Assembly: GCF_010183535.1 (NCBI RefSeq)
Contig: NC_071333.1
Coordinates: 15,126,587-15,190,586, forward strand
Origin: Caenorhabditis remanei
Lineage: Eukaryota > Nematoda > Chromadorea > Rhabditida > Rhabditidae
Length of the DNA stretch: 64,000 nt
Direction: 5' to 3'
The notes beneath the pieces were generated by a model. That model was not told the origin of the DNA. It saw only the letters and a program-made list of their open reading frames with translations, and ran no database searches. The first letter of the stretch is position 1; each line of letters begins with the position of its first letter. The translations under genes were made by a program, and so were the position numbers. Shown in pieces: positions 51,653 to 61,675 of this stretch.

Positions 51653-52202
51653 TGTGCTTCAATATTAAGATTATAATTATTAAGATTATAGATTGATTAT
51701 AAGAATTTCAATATTAAGAAACGTGATACTTTCTTCCTTTTTTATTTAATTCCCTAACACTTTTTTCAAAAAATCAACCGATGCAACGACGAATGACGGA
51801 ATCAAGGACAGGACTCGGTGACAAGGGCAATGCAATAGATGGAACGATGATAGACAACTCGAAAACAAGAAAAACGGGTTTGTCGGGCATTGGATTCCAA
51901 AATTGGTAAGTTCTGCTAAAAAAAAACTTTCAGACTGAAGATATGCTGGCTATGATGATCCGGGCTGATGCAAGCGCGAATTTGAAATCTCCCAATGTAG
52001 AAATTAGTTTGAAGGGGTTTGAAGCGTCATAACTCGTCATAGGCTAATTTTTCGGACCTGGCTCCGAAAGATATTTTTCTTTTGCCGAAAATTCAGAGCC
52101 TGAGTTTAGCCACCTTTCATTTGAGCATATTTTTTATTAGATAACCAAAGAGTGTTAATCATCAAAAAACAAATAACGCCGCTTTTATCATAGATTAACT
52201 TA

Positions 52203-52261
52203 AAGTGGATGATTGAGCAAGAATTGTTGAACAGCGCGCGGTGCTCTTCATTGTGGCGCCA
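52203..52261 (-). pseudogene. Serine carboxypeptidase fragment, right arm, distal piece
   Basis: The last part of the right-arm carboxypeptidase copy (Gln-Tyr-Tyr-Ala region onward), cut from the rest by the foldback transposon. It keeps the same premature TGA as the left arm (CCACAATGA on the minus strand), so the nonsense change came before the inverted duplication. Confidence 0.75.
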
Positions 52262-52263
52262 TA

Positions 52264-53381
52264 CAGTAGCGAGCATAAGTGAGTACCCCTAGGTACTTTT
52301 ATGTGTAACTCAGCTGAATCATGTCCGTTTTGCCTAAACTTTTTTTTGAAAGGAAGCCAAAATATTCAGCAATACGAATGTATGTTTTTTGAAAAACTTC
52401 CATCACTGATTTTTTCGATAATCGATTTTTCCTGATCTTGATTTGAAAATCCGAAAAAAATTTTTTTATTTTTCTCTTGGAGTTATTGAGTTTTTTGTTT
52501 TGAAATGTTGGAAAATGATCAGATAAACAAAAAATTGTGTTCAATTAGCTTCTCAACTCCTGAGCATCGTGCCAGAGCTCCAGAAGTCAAAAGTGGTGCC
52601 CTCGGAAAGATTTTCATAACTCAACAAAAAAGGTTTCAAATTAGCCAAAACATGCAACAAAAGACGTGTCTTGTGTTTTTCTACAAACCAACATCAAAAA
52701 ATTACAGATTAAGAAAAAATAATTTTTCTAATTTTTTTCACTAAAATTTTTTTAAATTCCTATTTTTCTCAATTTCTGGTATTTTCTGACTACAGCACGA
52801 ACAAGGAACACATAAATGTGTTTTATTATGTGTGATAAAGCATCTTGAATGCAATTTTTGAAAGTTATGTTTGTTTTTCATCCAGAAAATACCAGAAATT
52901 GAGAAAAAATAGGAATTAAAAAAATTTTTAGTGAAAACATTAGAAATTTTATTTTTTCTTAATCTGTAACATTTTTTCTTAATCTGTAACCATGTTTTGG
53001 CTAATTTGAAACCTTTTTTGATCAGTTATGAAGATTTTTCCGAAGACACTACTTTTGACTTCTGGAGCACTAGCACGATGCTCAGGGGTTGAGAAGCCAA
53101 TTCAACACAATTTTTTGTTTATTTGAGAGTTTTCCAACATTTTGAAACAAAAAACTCAATATCTCCAAGAGAAAAATAAAAAGTTGTTTTTCGGATTTTC
53201 AAATCAAAATCAGGTAAAATCGATTATCAAAAAAATCAGTGATGGAAGTTTTTCAAAAAACATATATTCGTATTGCTGAATATTTTGGCTTCCTTTCAAA
53301 AAAAAGTTTAGGCAAAACGGACATGATTCAGCTGAGTTACACATAAAAGTACCTAGGGGAACTCACTTATGCTCTCTACTG
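52264..53381. mobile_element. Foldback DNA transposon with TA target duplication (1118 bp)
   Basis: The ends are CAGTAG...CTACTG, flanked on both sides by TA (52262-52263 and 53382-53383). The whole element is an imperfect inverted repeat with arms of about 500 bp, for example AAGTGAGTACCCCTAGGTAC near one end and GTACCTAGGGGAACTCACTT near the other. The centre (about 52795-52880) is short. The palindrome's left arm has the empty site (CCATATGTCCGG read in this direction), which proves a clean insertion at TA. TA target choice and CAGT ends suggest a non-autonomous Tc1/mariner-superfamily element. There is no transposase frame. Confidence 0.85.
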
Positions 53382-53383
53382 TA

Positions 53384-53640
53384 TGTCCGGCTCCGCGGAT
53401 AGTAATAAAGCTGAGCCCATCGAAGAGTGTCTTGAATCCAGCGATTTGTCTGTCGAACTTCCATGGAGTCTTCTTCAATGTTCTACGGAGTCCCAACTGA
53501 TCGACTGTTGTCCCATCATGAAGTTGCATGCCATGTCGTTGTCACCGTATTAGACGAGCACACGAACGTGGTTCCTGACGATATTCTTGATGAATGTATG
53601 TCGGTGTATTGCTTTTGGTAGGTGGTGATCACCTTGTCGC
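53384..53640 (-). pseudogene. Serine carboxypeptidase fragment, right arm, proximal piece
   Basis: Inverted copy of 46288-46545 with point changes and at least one small indel around the segment matching GQQFVDQLG. That indel shifts the frame compared with the left copy. It ends at the TA where the foldback element sits. Not functional. Confidence 0.8.
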
Positions 53641-54623
53641 TAGAAGGTAAGAGTGTTTGGGATGGGGTAGTGATAGTTAAGTGGGACTATATTAGTTTAG
53701 AATGGTTTAGATCGCCTAAGATTGGCTGAGATAGTCTGAGATCCACTAAGCTAGGCTATGATCAGTTCAGATTGGTTGAGATTGGTTAAGACAGACTATA
53801 CTTGATTAGGATTGGCTGAGAATGTGTAAGTCATGTCTTATTGACACTTCCCGGAAGTTAGCAGAAAATGTCTCAGATAGACAAAAATGCCTAGCTAATA
53901 TAGTCTATGACTTACAAAGCTTTCCTAAGGTATCCTGATACCGGTTAAGTTGGGAAAAACTTATCTAAGCCTGCTGCAAATTGGCTGTAGTTCACAATTG
54001 GTTAAAGTATTCCATTGGCAAAACCATGTTTAGGTGTTGTTATCAACCTACTCTTACCTGCAAATATCCCATTTTCCAAGGTTGAACGGAATGTGGATCG
54101 CTTTGCAAGTATCCAGCACTATGCTCCAGCTCAGAGACTCGCATCAACAATGTTCTGAAACTGGTCTATCACCTCAAAAGTTGCGGATATCCTGCTCAAA
54201 TCGAAAAATGATGTGTTAGAAATGTTTCCACACTTATTAGCTCCGCACAGTTCTTACAACTGCGCTCCACCATAATGCCCTTGAAAATTGTTTCTTTTTC
54301 TCCGCATCTCTCAATTTTGCACACAATGTTCTTTGGTTTCGGTAGAGCGCGGTTGGAAGAAGCATGCCGTGATAATACAGTACAGCGTATCGAGTAACCA
54401 CCCTTCATCAGTTTTACGCGTGCGATGCTGGAAGACACTTATCAGTGATTGGGGACCAAATAATTAAAAGTATGTATGTAAAACGATAGAAAATAGCAAT
54501 AAATGGTGAAACAGTGAATGAACAGAAAAAATGAAAACTACTGAAAAAATGATTTATAAACACCCGTTTATTCTTAGACTTTGGTATTGCACCCGTTAAT
54601 TCTCAAAACACCCGTCTATTATA
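53641..54623. other. Degenerate GATTGGCTGAGAT-type minisatellite and unique DNA
   Basis: From about 53690 to 53830 a motif like GATTGGCTGAGAT / GATTGGTTGAGAT recurs with variation. It straddles the outer edge of the palindrome. The left flank holds the complementary form (ATCTCAGCCAATCTT), but only inside the arm. 53.85-54.62 kb is unique DNA with no supported gene. A minus frame at 54196-54438 has no homology I recognise. Confidence 0.5.
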
Positions 54624-55868
54624 TTAGGTTGATTCATAATTTTCTGCAATTTTTCGATAAAACTTTGCTTCTATTTTGTTTAATCCAGAAAGACTTCTCG
54701 AATTCAAAATATTGTTTATCAGCACCAATGGTCTTCTGACAAGATTTTGGTAGCATTCTGATTCTCTCCGCGTAGACCATCCATTTGAGATCATTTGAAG
54801 AGGGAACTTGCTTCTATTTGATATCCCCTTTTCATTCGGATTTTTTCCGGTTTAAATGACCTTGGAGTCAAGCAAAAAGTTTTTTATCAGAGAGAAGAAG
54901 GCTGGATGAGTACGTTGAATTGAAAAAATTGTCCAGCCAGATGATAACAGTTTGTTGTGGGTTACTTTCTCAACACTTGAAAAAAGTGTTGTCATACCAA
55001 AAATGTCTTTGTGTTATATCTCCCCGTCTTGTAGTCACATGACTTTAAGTTTATTGAAATTTGAAACGTGAACATCTGATGTTACTTCCCTTACATTATT
55101 CAGGAGTTCCTACCACTACTCCCAGAGTACTGAGTATCAGAGCCAAAAAACCACTTTTTCAGGTTTGAGAACACCCAGAGAGCGTAAATCTCAGTCCACA
55201 CATTGTACTTTCCTCACATCGTTAGAGTAAGAACTCCACTATTTATTGTTAATAAATAAATAGCCCGACCATACGCGTGTTGGGTGGAAAAGTACTAAGA
55301 ACCAACTTAGGTCCATGTGATGTGCCATCTCATATTGATTCAAAACGTGTGGTATGTAACGACGAATTTTCTTATTCCGATATATGGTTTCCATCCATGA
55401 AGTACAATTACGTAAGTCACCCTTAATAAAGTTGACAACCTACAGGTTGTTTGACACAGATTCGCACTGCTATAACTCCAAATCTAGATCTGACTGCTGA
55501 AAGAGAAGAACTTCTTAAGTCAAATCCAAGTTTCTTGTTTCGAATCTTTTGAATCAAAATGTATTTGCGTTAAAACAAGGAGACCTTTGTTAACATACAT
55601 CAACAACTTTCTTTCGAATGACCTAGTTTTCAGACCAGAAACGAATGAAAACAATGTAACGTTTCAAAAACGCAAAAAGTTGCTTGTAAATCAAAGCTCC
55701 GCTCTCGGCGGGAAAAAGATCCATAAGTAAAACTTTGAAACTGTAACAAGTACTTGAGTTGGTCTACCAAACACAAAAAAGATCATATCGAAAAACGACT
55801 TCTGTGCCGAGAAATCAAAATGACAACCGGCAAGCTCGAAAATTGCAGAAAATTATGAATCAACCTAA
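54624..55868. mobile_element. Decayed mariner-like element (1245 bp) with TA duplication
   Basis: It begins TTAGGTTGATTCATAATTTT and ends with the exact complement. TA lies on each side (54622-54623 and 55869-55870). TTAGGTTG ends, TA sites and a length near 1.25 kb are typical of mariner elements. I could not trace a transposase frame. All frames are broken, so this copy is inactive. It sits among short AACACCCGTT repeats (54560-54620 and 55870-55905). Confidence 0.8.
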
Positions 55869-56593
55869 TATAAACACCCGTTAATTAAATAAACACCCGT
55901 TAAACCATAAAGTACCAAAACTTTTAGAGTTATTCAGATTAAGAAACACTAGCTGTAATAGTGAGAATGTTTGTGTTGGGCCTTGTCTTTTTATAGCATA
56001 TTTTTTATAGCCCTATGGAAGTGATTTATAAAAAATATGTCACCAGTCCCCTATGAAGTCATCGTAGGAAAATATAGCCAATAACTGACTTTTTATACTA
56101 TAATTACCCATTCTCTATATTTCTTATTCTATCGAGGAGATTTCCAAAATAAAAAGGTTACACTTGCGTTCTTATGTTACACCGCTTATCTCACAACTTA
56201 TGATGCTCACACGTTCTTTGGGATGATTCTTATTTTTCTCTGAGAGATGCAGTTAGTCTTCGACCGCTAACTTTCAACATAAATTTCTGAACTCTAAACA
56301 GAATTTTTGTATAAAAGTCAATTATTGGCCATATTTTAGACAAATCAACATGTTTCAAATTAGTTTTGAATGACCGGGAGGAGAATTTAACCGGGAAAGA
56401 AGAAACGGGGAGAGAATCCCAACAGTTTAAAGTGTGGCTGGTAGTTTAAAGTGCGATTGGGATGCCTGCGGTGATCGGTCGGATTTTCGCCACGTCCGGC
56501 GTTGCATCTACTCTCCGTTGATTAAATTTATATGTTTTGAATAAAACGTGCTCGTTGGTGAGTAACGCCGTTTTTTTTCGTTGAAACACCTCC
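55869..56593. other. Non-coding spacer
   Basis: AT-rich DNA starting with AACACCCGTT repeats. A more GC-rich patch at about 56455-56520 may belong to the adjacent retroelement-like sequence. No gene is seen. Confidence 0.4.
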
Positions 56594-57263
56594 TTAACAC
56601 CACATCTGACAGTTTTTTTCATCATTAAGATGTCGAAGTACAGATTCTCTGTAGAAATACTTCGTACACACTACGAACTCTTTTCCTTTATCTGACACCG
56701 TGATATGAATCTCTCCGTTTTTCTCAAGCAAGGCGAGTGAAGACTTCATTTCATAAGTAATATTGTTCCCAACAATAAGGTTCTCGCCGTCTCCAACTTT
56801 TTGACTAATATCTGAAACTCCGCCGATATCTTTCCGTCTGTCGGTATTGAAAGGGGGGGGGGGGTACAAAAAAAGTCCCGGTGGGAAAGGGATCAGTGAG
56901 AATCTATTCCAGACTGCTCCATTTTGTGTTGATGCAAAGGCTTTCATCTTCGAAGCTGTGACTGAAAATACATAGCCCATAGTTATACGCCTGAAGTCAT
57001 TCTCTATAAACTTTTTGGTGGAAACAAATTTTGGTTCCTTGCTGAGTAGCTGCCTGGCAGATTTGGATAAAGTCACCTCACCCAGCACCGTAACAGTTTC
57101 CATCGAGAGGGTCGATTTTCTGGTTTCTTGTTTTTTTAAGGACAGATTGAATTTCACTTTCTGGTAAAGTGGAAATGATAGTACTCTTTGGTCTACTAGA
57201 GGACGTGATGCTTTTCCTGAGCCAGTTTTCGATGTTATGAACGTTAAATCTTGGGTGTCTCAA
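56594..57263 (-). pseudogene. Retroelement-like open frame, broken
   Basis: A 187-codon minus frame (57157-56594) holds LLSKEPKFVSTKKFIENDF and, near its end, VSDKGKEFVVCTKYFYRESV. These resemble the region just before the reverse-transcriptase core in Penelope-like and related elements (LLSKGxKFxPT and xxADKGxxxVV motifs). An overlapping frame at 57263-57078 looks like its upstream part after one frameshift. A run of ten G/C at about 56861 encodes a Pro stretch and may also mark sequence damage. No catalytic core follows, so it is a fragment. The family assignment is from motif memory and tentative. Confidence 0.4.
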
Positions 57264-57289
57264 CTTATTGATATGTGCCTTTTCCTCTT

Positions 57290-57640
57290 CCTGTATCCAC
57301 CAGTGTTTTGAGACTCTACATTCTCCAGAAATTCAACTTGAATTCCATAAAATGAGGCGTGATTTGGTTACTTCGGCAACGTTCAATATTCTTAAGGTCC
57401 TCTTTTATTTTTGCTATTTTCATAGAAAAAGATAGTAGTCACTCCTGTTCTGAAAAAAGATAATGCTAGTTACCCTAACAGCTACCGTCCTATTTTCGTT
57501 TTCTAAAATTTTCGAGCACATTATCTGTAAACGAGTCAAGCTAGATTTTGTGCACAAGCTTTTTGTTTTCCCATCAACTTGGTTTCTTAGAAACTCCCCC
57601 CCCCCTCCTCGTTTCTCCGGCAGTCATTTTATTTTTCTTC
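57290..57640 (+). pseudogene. LINE-type reverse transcriptase remnant
   Basis: Plus-strand frames read VVTPVLKKDNASYPNSYRPIF, then after a stop and shift KIFEHIICKRV. This matches the usual non-LTR reverse transcriptase block (VxPVxKKG...NYRPIS...KxFExII). Frame breaks and the short length show it is dead. It lies next to, and opposite in strand to, the retroelement-like frame at 56.6-57.26 kb. Confidence 0.55.
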
Positions 57641-57696
57641 CCACGGTCCTTTGCTAAAAAAATGAATTACCAAAAACTTTTCAGGTATCACCAAAA

Positions 57697-60600
57697 ATGC
57701 GGACACGCCATCTGGTGCTACTATCCAGCTTGCTTTTTGGTATTTCATTGACAAATTCCAATGGAACAGGTATTTATAAGCATTGCTGTTCATATCTGAT
57801 CACAATTTCGACTTATTCAGAAGTTTCAAGAAAAGACTTAATCTATTTGAACAAGGACATTGACGCTTTTGTATCGGCACTGTCAATCGCAAGCTCGGCG
57901 AGTGCCGACGGTCTCTTTGCATTACATACGCTTGGACCGCGCCTTACGCTTCTAATGAAAACCGGTATTCCAATCGCTGCAATGGTATTTAAAAATCCTA
58001 ATCCAAAGGTAGGCAAATGCAATTTTTAAAAATAATATTAGTTGAAAAATGTGGTGAAAACCCCACATTGGGACATTGAGAGAGGGGACATTGTGCTCAA
58101 AGAGGCATTAACTCATCATCGATATTCTCGGTCCATACTCCGAGGGTTGGACGGATTGAGAGTACAACGACTCTTAGGGTACCATGTTTCAAAAGGTACT
58201 TTATTTTTAGGGCACAACAAGTTAGTTGCTCATAGGGTACAACAGATTGTTGACTCAAAGGGTTGAAGTATCATGGTATCAGTCTAGAGCTAAAAGATCA
58301 AAAACGAATAATAAGAAACTTGTTTAAAACCTATCTGGACCATAATGTGACGCTTACCATTCATCTTATTCTAGAAGTCAGTACAAATTTGAAAAACAAT
58401 CTGGAACTTTCTTTGATCCTGGTGCTCCAACTTGCTTCTGTGAGCAGTAACCAAACCAGTGGACTTTGCAGTTAAAACATACGATTTATATTCCAGATTT
58501 TCAGATTTTTACCGAAGGGTGGTCACCATGATATTTTGTTTTACTATATGAGCAACTTAAAGATACCTTTTAAGTAAAATACCCTTTGAGTCATACCCTA
58601 AAAACCGTTGTACTCTCAATCCGTTGAACCCTCGGAGTTTGGCGTGTCTTTTCTTTTTTTGCATTCTACGACACACGCATGTAAAAAAACTGTCAAAAAA
58701 CAGGGGAAGAAATGTAGAAAAATGGGAGAGAAACATGTAAACAGATTAAGAGGCAATCTGTAAGAGGAACAAGTTTTATCAATCAATCTCAAACGGTTTC
58801 GCTCCGTTTCGAATTTTTGAAAACTCCCAGGGTATCCATTGTATAAAATGTTTTGACAAAAAATCTTGCAGCCAGCTACTCCGGAGTATGTTGCTCTTAC
58901 GGAGTTTATCAAACGGAAAAATCAAATATTCCATTATCTTGATGAGAATATAGTTTTTTCCAACAGCATAATTAGTCAGATTCAGAAGAGCGACTATGTA
59001 GAAGTAAGTCCGACTACTTCAAAACTTTAAACCTCTTAAAATCACACATTTCAGAAAATTGAATTGCCTCTGCGAAGAATGATGAATGTCACGGAAATGG
59101 TTTTGGATCCTGTATACCAAAAAAGTGAAGTTTTCATCAAAACCTTCAAACAAAATTGTATTCTTAGCGACTAGTAAGTAATTGTTTTGAATGAGTTGTC
59201 TCATGAAATCCACATTTCAGTGCTCCAGCTTCAATTCTCGAGGTATGAACTTGGGTACTGGCTTGAATGAACTGTAGTATATTTTATTTGATTTTTTTTT
59301 GAAATTGATTACTGAAAAGTTATGAAAAAATTTCAAATAATTATTATTAACAGCTCACAACTTTTTACAACTGCGCCCCACCGCAAACAAGAGTATCAGC
59401 GAGAGACGCAGAGTTTTTCTCTGGCGCAAAACAGGTTTTCAACATTTTTGATCTAATTTTCTTAATTTTCTCTTGGAAATGTGCCGAAAGATTATAACAA
59501 CTTCTGAATATAGATCAAAAATGGTGAAAATCTGTTTGCGCCAGATAAAAAACTCTGCATATCTCGCCGATACTTTCTCGTTTGCGGCGGAGCGCAGTTG
59601 TAAGAAAAATGCTCTGCTAGTATCTATTGTTTATTTCACAGAACGCTCTTTCAAAATAACTTTAGTAAGAAGCTTCCAAACGCGGCGGCCCATGACAAGC
59701 CGTAGGGCTTCAATGATTTTCAGTCCTTCGGAATGCAATAATACAACTAGCCCTTCCTGACTGTAACCTACATATTTTCCGAATGCGCGACCCGTCATCC
59801 TAAATCCGCTATCGTTAATCATCAATAAATCTACAAATAACTCATTCCATGGGAGAAACCGTAAAGTACAATTATTATTGTTTTAAAAAAACTGTTCAGT
59901 TCCTCGATTATTGCGTGGTAAGAAACTGCAGAAAACCAGTGACACAGAAAGATGGTGAAGATTTGGTAAAACATCGTGCCTACCTCTTGGAGGTTCTTCT
60001 TCGGTTAAACGTGGGTGAAACTCTTCTCCCAGACCCATCCCTCTTCATTTCTGGTAGTTATATTGAAATGTAACGTAACGCAATGCTATTTTGTAGAATT
60101 CAAAACAATACATGATCAGCTGTTGGACAAAAAATTGTTAAATGAAGATCTCAAAGTATTCGACATGTACTTCCGCAACTATAGCGATGCTATGGAAGTT
60201 TTCTTTCAAGAAATAAGAGAACGTGGATCAATAAAGGAAACCGGTGTAGATGAGTAAGCTATGCTGTTTTCGAATTTTTTCCAAGTTACTATTTCATTTT
60301 CAGCTGCCTTCTGCGTGCATTGATCGAGGTTGCAAACTTCAATAATGTCCTTGTTGAGAAGTTTGCGTTGAAGCTGATCAGTGAACTGATCGATGTGGCA
60401 AGTTGAATTTTCATTTGTTAGATCTTTTCATTACCACTTTCAGACCTACTTGGCCACAATCTGCGCAGAAGTAGTTTTTAATGGACATGCAGAATCCGTC
60501 GAGGAATACAGTAGGAGGATTCTTGGTTCTGTTCATCGAATTTCTACACACACATCAGACTACCTCAACAAATCGCTCGTACGTTTTTCTAAACTATCTT

Positions 60601-61584
60601 GTAATAATATCACATGTTGAAAAGTTTCAAGTTCAAAATGTTTTTGCAGAACTCTGCTTGGCCGGCAGTATATCATGGAATTCTTTCAAGTGAAATCAAA
60701 AAAATCATGTCCAAAAAATCATCTGGATACGTTGGAGATGTTATGAAAATTGTAGCTGATCTCTCACACCCAATGTTATTGGTGACAGGAGTACCCAAGT
60801 CAGTGTTTATTTTATCATGACCAAAATAATAGACAAGTCTGTGAGTAGGTCCATTAGAACCACCAGGCGAGTTGATATCTTTGGCAAATGTATTATTTTA
60901 GGTACGACTATGAAATGGCTGTGATACGTTCTGAGGATGAAAAGTACGAATTGTACTTTGAAGAGACAGGGAACGGAAAATACTGTTCTCTCAAGAGAAA
61001 TGTGAACGGATTTAATATTATTCTTGGAAGAATAAAACTCGACTTTGCAAATATAACTGAGAGACGTAATTACTTTTAACCATTGTATTTGAGAATCTCT
61101 TTTATTTTTACAGATATATTGGAGAGTAAAATGGCTCGGCTCAACGAAACATCCGAAAAGTTGATAGGAACAATCGATGATGAGATGGAGTAAGTGCTTC
61201 ACTGATAAGGGAAGCGCATATATATATACCAGCCTGGTTGGCATCTTCTTATTTTCCTGTGCACCTCCAACGGTGTGAAATCCGTCTCCAAAGAAATAAT
61301 GCAATAAATAATAATGAAATTGCAGCAATATCTATGCCGCCGCAAATCTTTCCGTCATTGTGCACGCATTGAAGAAAAAAATTGATGTGGATATAATTTC
61401 GGAACTCAATTGGCATTGTTGGTCAATTGTACGGAAATGGAAATATTTCTCCTGTCCAACAATTGAGTCATATGTTCTCCCGTATCCAGTATATACTGCA
61501 CCAAGTATTTCTTCAGTGGACTATCTACACGGCGGCCGCTTCTACGAAGACTGCGAACAGTTCCGTTTTATTTTCTTCTCTTAG
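57697..61584 (+). CDS. Secreted, possibly GPI-anchored protein of unknown function, 13 exons
   Basis: It starts with a clear signal peptide (MRTRHLVLLSSLLFGISLTN). Exons 57697-57769, 57821-58008, 58872-59003, 59055-59173, 59221-59242, 59900-60053, 60097-60253, 60304-60397, 60444-60578, 60650-60798, 60902-61065, 61114-61189 and 61326-61584 join in phase to 573 aa. The body is helical with scattered Cys (YCVVRNCRKPV, TYLATICAEVV) and no domain I recognise. I suspect a nematode-specific extracellular family. Intron 8 begins GC (GTG|GCAAGT at 60398). Introns 2 and 5 hold foldback elements. In the last exon the frame used gives an odd Cys/Tyr-rich end. Shifting one base near 61400 gives a Ser/Thr-rich stretch and a hydrophobic tail ending at 61675, like a GPI signal, so the copy may be frameshifted. 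Confidence 0.65.
58137..58638. mobile_element. MITE-like foldback element in intron 2 of the secreted-protein gene
   Basis: The ends ACTCCGAGGGTTGGACGGAT and ATCCGTTGAACCCTCGGAGT are inverted. Similarity continues inward about 100 bp (GAGAGTACAACG, CTTTTTAGGGTA-type blocks). It is about 502 bp, non-coding and entirely intronic. Confidence 0.75.
59361..59610. mobile_element. Foldback element in intron 5 of the secreted-protein gene
   Basis: Arms of about 115 bp: CAACTGCGCCCCACCGCAAAC on the left pairs with GTTTGCGGCGGAGCGCAGTTG on the right, continuing through GCAGAGTTTTT and TCTGGCGCAAA. A similar end (ACAACTGCGCTCCACC) stands alone near 54255. Non-coding. Confidence 0.75.
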
Positions 61585-61675
61585 TCCTCTTTCGACTATT
61601 TTGTTACCTATCTTTGTCGCTATTTTTTTCATTTTAAATCGTAACTTTTTCAGTGTTTATATTCTCTGTGAATAA

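Larger units (their letters stand above)
46176..53752. repeat. Large palindrome (inverted repeat), about 7.6 kb, centre near 49.18 kb
   Basis: The left arm begins GTGGATCTCAGACTATCTC and the right arm ends with its complement (GATAGTCTGAGATCCAC). From outside in, both arms hold a carboxypeptidase fragment, a unique block with AACAAATAACGCCGC, a diverged tRNA-like copy (TCAGCCCGGATCATCATAG), a tandem array, and an inner block (AGATGGCC, GGTGGCTTGTGTTAACA and others). The non-matching loop is about 49057-49297. The arms differ in array length (6 versus 9 units). The right arm has a foldback insertion, and the left arm has about 60 extra bases near 46.73 kb. Away from these changes the arms look highly similar, so the inversion is fairly young. 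Confidence 0.9.

Noticed and set aside
56861..56872. Homopolymer run of G as a functional element
   Set aside because: More likely slippage or low-quality sequence inside a dead retroelement frame.
59631..59825. Minus-strand frame reading GFRMTGRAFGKYVGYSQ in intron 5
   Set aside because: Could be a transposase scrap, but it is too short to assign and no terminal repeats define an element around it.
60807..61328. 173-codon minus-strand frame
   Set aside because: Antisense shadow over exons 11-13 of the secreted-protein gene, whose plus-strand splicing is consistent throughout.
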